A stretch of DNA of 18,085 bases from an uncultured Calothrix sp. (GTDB taxonomy: Bacteria; Cyanobacteriota; Cyanobacteriia; Cyanobacteriales; Nostocaceae). The DNA lies in NCBI GenBank assembly GCA_937884685.1, contig CAKZYM010000189.1:1-18085 (forward strand), given 5' to 3'. Positions 14,574 through 18,085 of this stretch are shown here, piece by piece. The position numbers and the translations under genes are program-made. Each line of letters opens with the position of its first letter. Position 1 is the stretch's first letter. The notes under the pieces are model-generated. The model searched no databases. It saw nothing but the letters and a program-made list of their open reading frames with translations, and had not been told where the DNA came from.

Positions 14574-15665
14574 ATGGATACTCAAATTATCGATTTATCC
14601 AATCCTTTATGGATGGAAACCTTAGATAAAGTCAAACACGATGTTTATCAATTACCAAACTATATTTCTTTAGAAGCAAGTCGAAATAAACAGATACCGG
14701 AAGCGATTTTAATTACCGATGGAGATAAAATCTTTTTCGCTCCCTATCTAATATCGAGGTGCGACAATGTAGTAGATTCGGGGTTAATTTCAGAAGAAAT
14801 ATTTGACATCAAATCTCCTTATGGTTATCCGGGAATTTTGTTAAGCGAAGCAGCAGTAAACACACCTGGGTTCCCAGATGCTGCTATGGCTGAGTTTAAA
14901 CAGGTATTAATTAGTAAGAATGTATGTTCGGCATTTTTTAGAATGCATCCCATACTTAATGAAAACTTTAACGAGATTTTTGCAGAAGGATTGTTTACCG
15001 AAAATGGAGAAACAGTTTCCGTTGATTTAAGAATACCCGAATCTCAATTATGGTCTCACACCAGAAAAGGACATAAAAGCACAATTAATAAGTGCAAGCG
15101 TTTGGGAATGGAAGCAAAATTTGTTCCGATTGAAGAATATTTAGATGATTTTACTGCTATCTATCAAGAAACAATGGGAAGGGTAGAAGCAGCAGACAGA
15201 TATTATTCTTTTGATTTATCATATTATCAAGAGATGTACGAAGCTTTAGGCGATAAGCTTCACCTTTGTATTGTTGAATATGAAAACGAAGTAGCTTGTG
15301 CAGGATTATACACGGAAGTCTGCGGTATAGTGCAAAGCACATTGGGTGGAACCTTGGATAAGTATGTCGATTTATCCCCAAGTAGTTTAGAAACAGACTG
15401 CGCTCGTTATTGGGCACATCAACGGGGAAATCAATTCCTACATTTGGGTGGGGGAGTTGGTGCTGCAAAAGACCCTGTCTATAATTTTAAGGCTGGATTT
15501 TCTAAGCTCAGACACAACTTTTATACTCTAAGAATGATAGTTGACGAGCAGAAGTATGGCTATCTAGTAGATATGAAAGCCAAATCTTTAAATGTTCCTC
15601 TAGAAGACCTGGTTTCATCTAAGTTTTTCCCAGCATATCGTTCTCCTCAAGCACCATTAAAATGA
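14574..15665 (+). CDS. FemAB/GNAT-fold acyl- or aminoacyl-transferase
   Basis: Likely cytoplasmic transferase with the double GNAT fold of FemAB/FemX and BioF2-like (Acetyltransf_6) proteins. The clearest part is the second domain, from SHTRKGHKSTINKCKRLGM (161-179) through AIYQETMGRVEAADRYYSF (195-213), LCIVEYENEVACAGLYTE (231-248), QSTLGGTLDKYVDLSPSS (254-271) and FLHLGGGVGAAKDPVYNFKAGFS (288-310). The last element matches the HLGGG-x-FKxxF signature of such proteins. FemAB members attach amino acids from aminoacyl-tRNA, while GNAT-type relatives use acyl-CoA; sequence alone does not decide. Its stop overlaps the start of the following DegT aminotransferase by 4 bp (ATGA), so the two are probably co-translated. 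The natural acceptor would then be the 4-amino sugar made by that enzyme. No ribosome binding site is evident before the ATG. Confidence 0.78.
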   Translation: MDTQIIDLSNPLWMETLDKVKHDVYQLPNYISLEASRNKQIPEAILITDGDKIFFAPYLISRCDNVVDSGLISEEIFDIKSPYGYPGILLSEAAVNTPGFPDAAMAEFKQVLISKNVCSAFFRMHPILNENFNEIFAEGLFTENGETVSVDLRIPESQLWSHTRKGHKSTINKCKRLGMEAKFVPIEEYLDDFTAIYQETMGRVEAADRYYSFDLSYYQEMYEALGDKLHLCIVEYENEVACAGLYTEVCGIVQSTLGGTLDKYVDLSPSSLETDCARYWAHQRGNQFLHLGGGVGAAKDPVYNFKAGFSKLRHNFYTLRMIVDEQKYGYLVDMKAKSLNVPLEDLVSSKFFPAYRSPQAPLK

Positions 15666-16828
15666 CAAAACAAATTCTACTTTCCACACCCCATATGGGT
15701 GAACAGGAATTAAAGTTCGTTCAAGAAGCTTTTGACACTAATTGGATAGCTCCTGTAGGTCCTCATGTAAACGCTTTTGAAGAGGAATTCTGCCAGCATA
15801 CAGGTGCTGGTTATGCAGCTGCTGTAAGTTCAGGTACTGCTGCAATTCATTTAGCTTTGCGGTTACTTGATGTTGGACAAGGAGATGAAATATTTTGCTC
15901 GACTTTGACCTTTATTGCTAGCGCTAATCCGATTGTATATCAAGGTGCAAAGCCAGTTTTCATTGATAGTGACTATACTTCTTGGAACATGAATCCCGAG
16001 TTGTTGCGAGAAGCGATGGAAAAGCGCGCTAAGGTCGGAAAATTACCGAAAGCGGTTATGCTGGTACATCTTTATGGACAATGTGCCGATATTGACCCCA
16101 TCTTAGAAGTTTGTCAAAAATATGATGTTCCTTTAATTGAAGATGCTGCTGAAGCTTTAGGGGCTAGCTATAAAGGTCGCTGTCCGGGAACTTTTGGGAC
16201 TATCGGAATCTACTCATTTAATGGTAATAAAATCATCACTACTTCCGGTGGTGGAATGCTAGTTTCCGATGACGAAGAACTGGTAAAAAAAACTCGTTTT
16301 TTAGCTACTCAAGCTAGAGACCCTGCTCCTCACTATCAGCACACGCAGATTGGTTACAATTATCGCTTGAGTAATGTGTTAGCTGGAATTGGTAGAGGTC
16401 AGTTGCAGGTTTTACAAGAGCGGGTAGAAGCGAGAAGGCGCAATTTTGAAGTTTATCAGAAAGCTTTAGGTCATCTTCGTGGAATTGAATTTATGCCAGA
16501 AGCTGAGTTTGGACGTGCTACTCGTTGGTTGACTTGCCTAACAATTAAAGCCGAAGATTTTGGTGTGGATAGAGAAAAGCTACGTCTGAAGCTAGCAGAA
16601 AGAAAAATTGAATCTCGTCCGGTATGGAAGCCATTACATATGCAACCAGTGTTTTCCGAATGCGAAAGTATTGGTGGTGAAGTCGCATCAGACTTATTTT
16701 CACGAGGACTGTGTTTACCTTCTGGTTCCAATTTAACAGACGAAGATTTGCAAAGGGTGATTGAAGGGGTTAAGTCAGTTTATGAAGCTAGGAAAACTTC
16801 TCGGAGCAATTTTTCTATGGCATCCTAG
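15662..16828 (+). CDS. DegT/DnrJ/EryC1/StrS-family sugar aminotransferase (PglE-like)
   Basis: Predicted PLP- and glutamate-dependent enzyme converting a UDP-4-keto-6-deoxy-HexNAc to its 4-amino derivative. Motifs in order are NWIAPVGPHVNAFEEEF (27-43), SSGTAAIHLALRLL (56-69), VHLYGQCADIDPI (135-147), and IEDAAEALGASYKG (159-172), which contains D161. FNGNKIITTSGGGML (186-200) has the Schiff-base lysine K190, and GYNYRLSNVLAGIGRGQLQVL follows (about 233-253). FNGNKI and GYNYRLSN fit the PglE/PseC-like branch; between them PglE is preferred because the partner dehydratase lacks PseB traits. All key residues are present and 388 aa is normal. It starts within the stop of the FemAB-like gene (ATGA). 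With the PglF-type gene at 1404 and the PglC-type gene at 11567, it outlines a bacillosamine-like pathway. Confidence 0.92.
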   Translation: MTKQILLSTPHMGEQELKFVQEAFDTNWIAPVGPHVNAFEEEFCQHTGAGYAAAVSSGTAAIHLALRLLDVGQGDEIFCSTLTFIASANPIVYQGAKPVFIDSDYTSWNMNPELLREAMEKRAKVGKLPKAVMLVHLYGQCADIDPILEVCQKYDVPLIEDAAEALGASYKGRCPGTFGTIGIYSFNGNKIITTSGGGMLVSDDEELVKKTRFLATQARDPAPHYQHTQIGYNYRLSNVLAGIGRGQLQVLQERVEARRRNFEVYQKALGHLRGIEFMPEAEFGRATRWLTCLTIKAEDFGVDREKLRLKLAERKIESRPVWKPLHMQPVFSECESIGGEVASDLFSRGLCLPSGSNLTDEDLQRVIEGVKSVYEARKTSRSNFSMAS

Positions 16829-16872
16829 CAAATTTCACTAAGAATCCGCATATCATATATTATATTTTTATA

Positions 16873-16878
16873 ATCAAA
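16873..16878 (+). other. Putative IBS1 (exon side of the intron 5' junction)
   Basis: ATCAAA ends directly before the GTGCGAC that opens the intron. It is the exact reverse complement of TTTGAT at 17271-17276 inside intron domain I, as expected for an IBS1/EBS1 pair. Six matching bases could arise by chance, but the position of both partners is right. Confidence 0.5.
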
Positions 16879-17270
16879 GTGCGACACGAAATGTGTCAGA
16901 TAGGTAAGGAATCTGAAATGATTCCCTGTGGGAGTGCATCCCCCAGCCCACCGAGGTGAGAGGTAGTGGAAGTAATTCCGCCCTGTGTGCAGAGCTTCGA
17001 TAAATCCCTCCCTCACAACGTGAGTAAAAGAGGGCAAGTCTGAAAACTTCTAGGGAAAAGAGGTTATATGGCTAGTGGGAAGATTTGGAAAGGAAAAACG
17101 AAAGTGAATGACTGCCGTCTCGTAATAAAAGATAGGTGAAATCCCCTGACACACCTTGCGAAAAGGCACTGAATCCGGTATTAAGTTTTCATCCCGTTTG
17201 ACTGGATGAAATGATGCAACGAAGGATTCCGGGATATGGGTCATTTCCTAGTCCAAATTGCAAAAACCTA

Positions 17271-17276
17271 TTTGAT
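17271..17276 (+). other. Putative EBS1 in intron domain I
   Basis: TTTGAT lies about 390 bases into the intron, just before CGTGGTAAGCCC, a setting that fits the EBS1 loop of domain I. It pairs perfectly with ATCAAA at the 5' junction. A matching EBS2/IBS2 pair was not clear. Confidence 0.45.
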
Positions 17277-17437
17277 AAACGTGGTAAGCCCTTATTGGTT
17301 GCTTAAAAAGGTCGAAGAATTTTAAGCCAAGCAATCCGAGAGGAGAGCCGATAGTCAACAGGGTAAAGGATTCTGGAGAAAGCAAAAGGTGTCACGTTGA
17401 AAGACAACGGGAAAGCACGACAGTATAACCGGACACA

Positions 17438-17455
17438 TAGAGTCTATAGACTCTA
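17438..17455. repeat. 18-bp perfect palindrome within the intron RNA
   Basis: TAGAGTCTATAGACTCTA is self-complementary, so the transcript can form a stem of seven pairs closed by a 4-base TATA loop. Its place near the end of the noncoding part suggests the tip of domain II or III. Confidence 0.7.
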
Positions 17456-17521
17456 CCGAGAGGTAGCCCACTTCCAGAGCGAGTGTAATGAATAATCGGA
17501 AAAGAAAACTTAGACTTTGGA

Positions 17522-18085
17522 ATGATGAAAGATAGAACTAGCAATAGTATCGGAATCGGACAATGGGAAAGTGCAAACTGGAAAGCTTGTATGACTCAAG
17601 TGTCAAAGTTGCAAAGAAGGATATTCAAAGCCACTCAAGATGTAAAGCATGGTTGTGGTAGCTGGAATAAGGTAAGAAGCTTGATGAAGCTCCTTCTGAG
17701 AAGTCACTCTGCCTTATTGGTAGCAATCAGAAAGGTCACATACATCAACCAAGGTCGTAAAACTGCGGGAGTTGATGGAATTGTTGCTCTAAGTAACGCC
17801 CAACGTAATCAACTCATCGATGAATGGAACTGGAATGATGCTGCCAGTCCAGCCCGGAGAGTGTATATCCCCAAAGCAAACGGTAAGAAACGACCACTAG
17901 GAATTCCTGTAATCAAAGACAGAATCGGACAAGCCATTATGAAGCTTGCCTACGAGCCTATATTTGAGGTCGATTTTGAACCTAGCAGTTATGGGTTCCG
18001 TTCAGGAAGGAGTTGCTACGATGCAATCCAAGATATCTTTCTGACTTTGAAAAATGTTAGCTGTTATCAATGTGTTCTTGATGCT
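17522..18085 (+). CDS. Group II intron-encoded reverse transcriptase/maturase, N-terminal part (cut by window end)
   Basis: The frame stays open from 17492 to the end of the window, and the two adjacent ATGs (17522, 17525) give 188 visible residues. The start of a group II intron RT is recognisable: an N-terminal segment with NWKACMTQVSKLQRRIFKAT (19-38), then KTAGVDG (80-86), RRVYIPKANGKKRPLGIP (112-129), DRIGQAIMKLAYEPIFEVDF (133-152) and SSYGFRSGRSCYDAI (155-169), covering RT blocks 0 to 2. The catalytic YADD block, the maturase X domain and any endonuclease domain would lie downstream and cannot be checked. The protein would bind its intron RNA, help splicing and copy it into DNA. The missing end is a window effect, not evidence of a truncated gene. 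No clear ribosome binding site precedes the ATGs. Confidence 0.93.
   Translation, partial: MMKDRTSNSIGIGQWESANWKACMTQVSKLQRRIFKATQDVKHGCGSWNKVRSLMKLLLRSHSALLVAIRKVTYINQGRKTAGVDGIVALSNAQRNQLIDEWNWNDAASPARRVYIPKANGKKRPLGIPVIKDRIGQAIMKLAYEPIFEVDFEPSSYGFRSGRSCYDAIQDIFLTLKNVSCYQCVLDA

Larger units (their letters stand above)
16879..18085 (+). mobile_element. Group II intron (5' part; continues beyond window)
   Basis: A retrotransposing ribozyme begins with GTGCGAC, the standard bacterial group II 5' end, 50 bp after the stop of the DegT aminotransferase. About 640 bases of structured, noncoding, GC-richer RNA follow (domains I to III and the base of IV), including runs such as CGTGGTAAGCCC (17280-17291) next to the putative EBS1, and a large hairpin at 17438-17455. 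Domain IV carries the reverse transcriptase frame starting near 17522. Domains V and VI and the 3' end lie outside the window, so its integrity and mobility cannot be judged. It reads in the same direction as the cluster and sits in a spacer, so it breaks no visible gene. Confidence 0.9.

Noticed and set aside
16825..17244. Two minus-strand frames (16825-17037 and 17050-17244)
   Set aside because: They lie in the structured noncoding part of the group II intron, which explains the sequence better.

Overview
The window is about 18 kb of low-GC DNA whose genes all lie on the + strand. It looks like a filamentous, probably heterocyst-forming (Nostocales-type) cyanobacterium. The clues are a HIP1 core (GCGATCGC) at 2080-2087, a run of five AAGTARN heptamers at 12234-12268 like the short tandem repeats of Nostoc/Calothrix-type genomes, GC-rich interspersed hairpins in otherwise AT-rich spacers, and a group II intron. 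No phylogenetic marker gene is present, so the genus is not determined.

Layout. 1-1301 has no convincing gene; it holds inverted repeats, interspersed-repeat debris and a possible promoter. A 33-codon leader ORF (1302-1403) has a good ribosome binding site and abuts the first large gene. From 1404 to 16828 there is one polysaccharide (EPS/O-antigen-like, Wzx/Wzy-type) cluster: a membrane-anchored CapD/PglF-type UDP-sugar 4,6-dehydratase, a Wzx-like flippase, a GT4 glycosyltransferase, a Wzy/O-antigen-ligase-family polymerase, a membrane-anchored glycosidase-like protein, two further GT4 glycosyltransferases and a small PglC/WcaJ-type phosphoglycosyl transferase. Then follow four modification genes: a divergent PLP-fold aminotransferase-like protein, a PhyH-type Fe(II)/2-oxoglutarate dioxygenase, a FemAB/GNAT-fold acyl- or aminoacyl-transferase and a PglE-type DegT aminotransferase. 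From 16879 to the window end is a group II intron with an ORF-encoded reverse transcriptase cut off by the window boundary.

How the genes could work together (inference). The dehydratase would make a UDP-4-keto-6-deoxy-HexNAc, the DegT aminotransferase would convert it to the 4-amino sugar, and the FemAB/GNAT protein would acylate that amine, with the dioxygenase hydroxylating the acyl group or sugar. The phosphoglycosyl transferase would load the first sugar phosphate on undecaprenyl phosphate, three GT4 enzymes would extend the unit, Wzx would flip it and the Wzy-like protein would polymerise it outside, where the glycosidase-like protein might trim or bind the polymer. No Wzz/Wzc chain-length regulator or outer-membrane exporter is present.

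Less ordinary points are a 13-bp palindrome found twice in spacers of the cluster, the leader ORF, the four-gene sugar-decoration cassette with an unusual aminotransferase-like protein, and an intron sitting 50 bp behind the last cluster gene with a matching IBS1/EBS1 pair.
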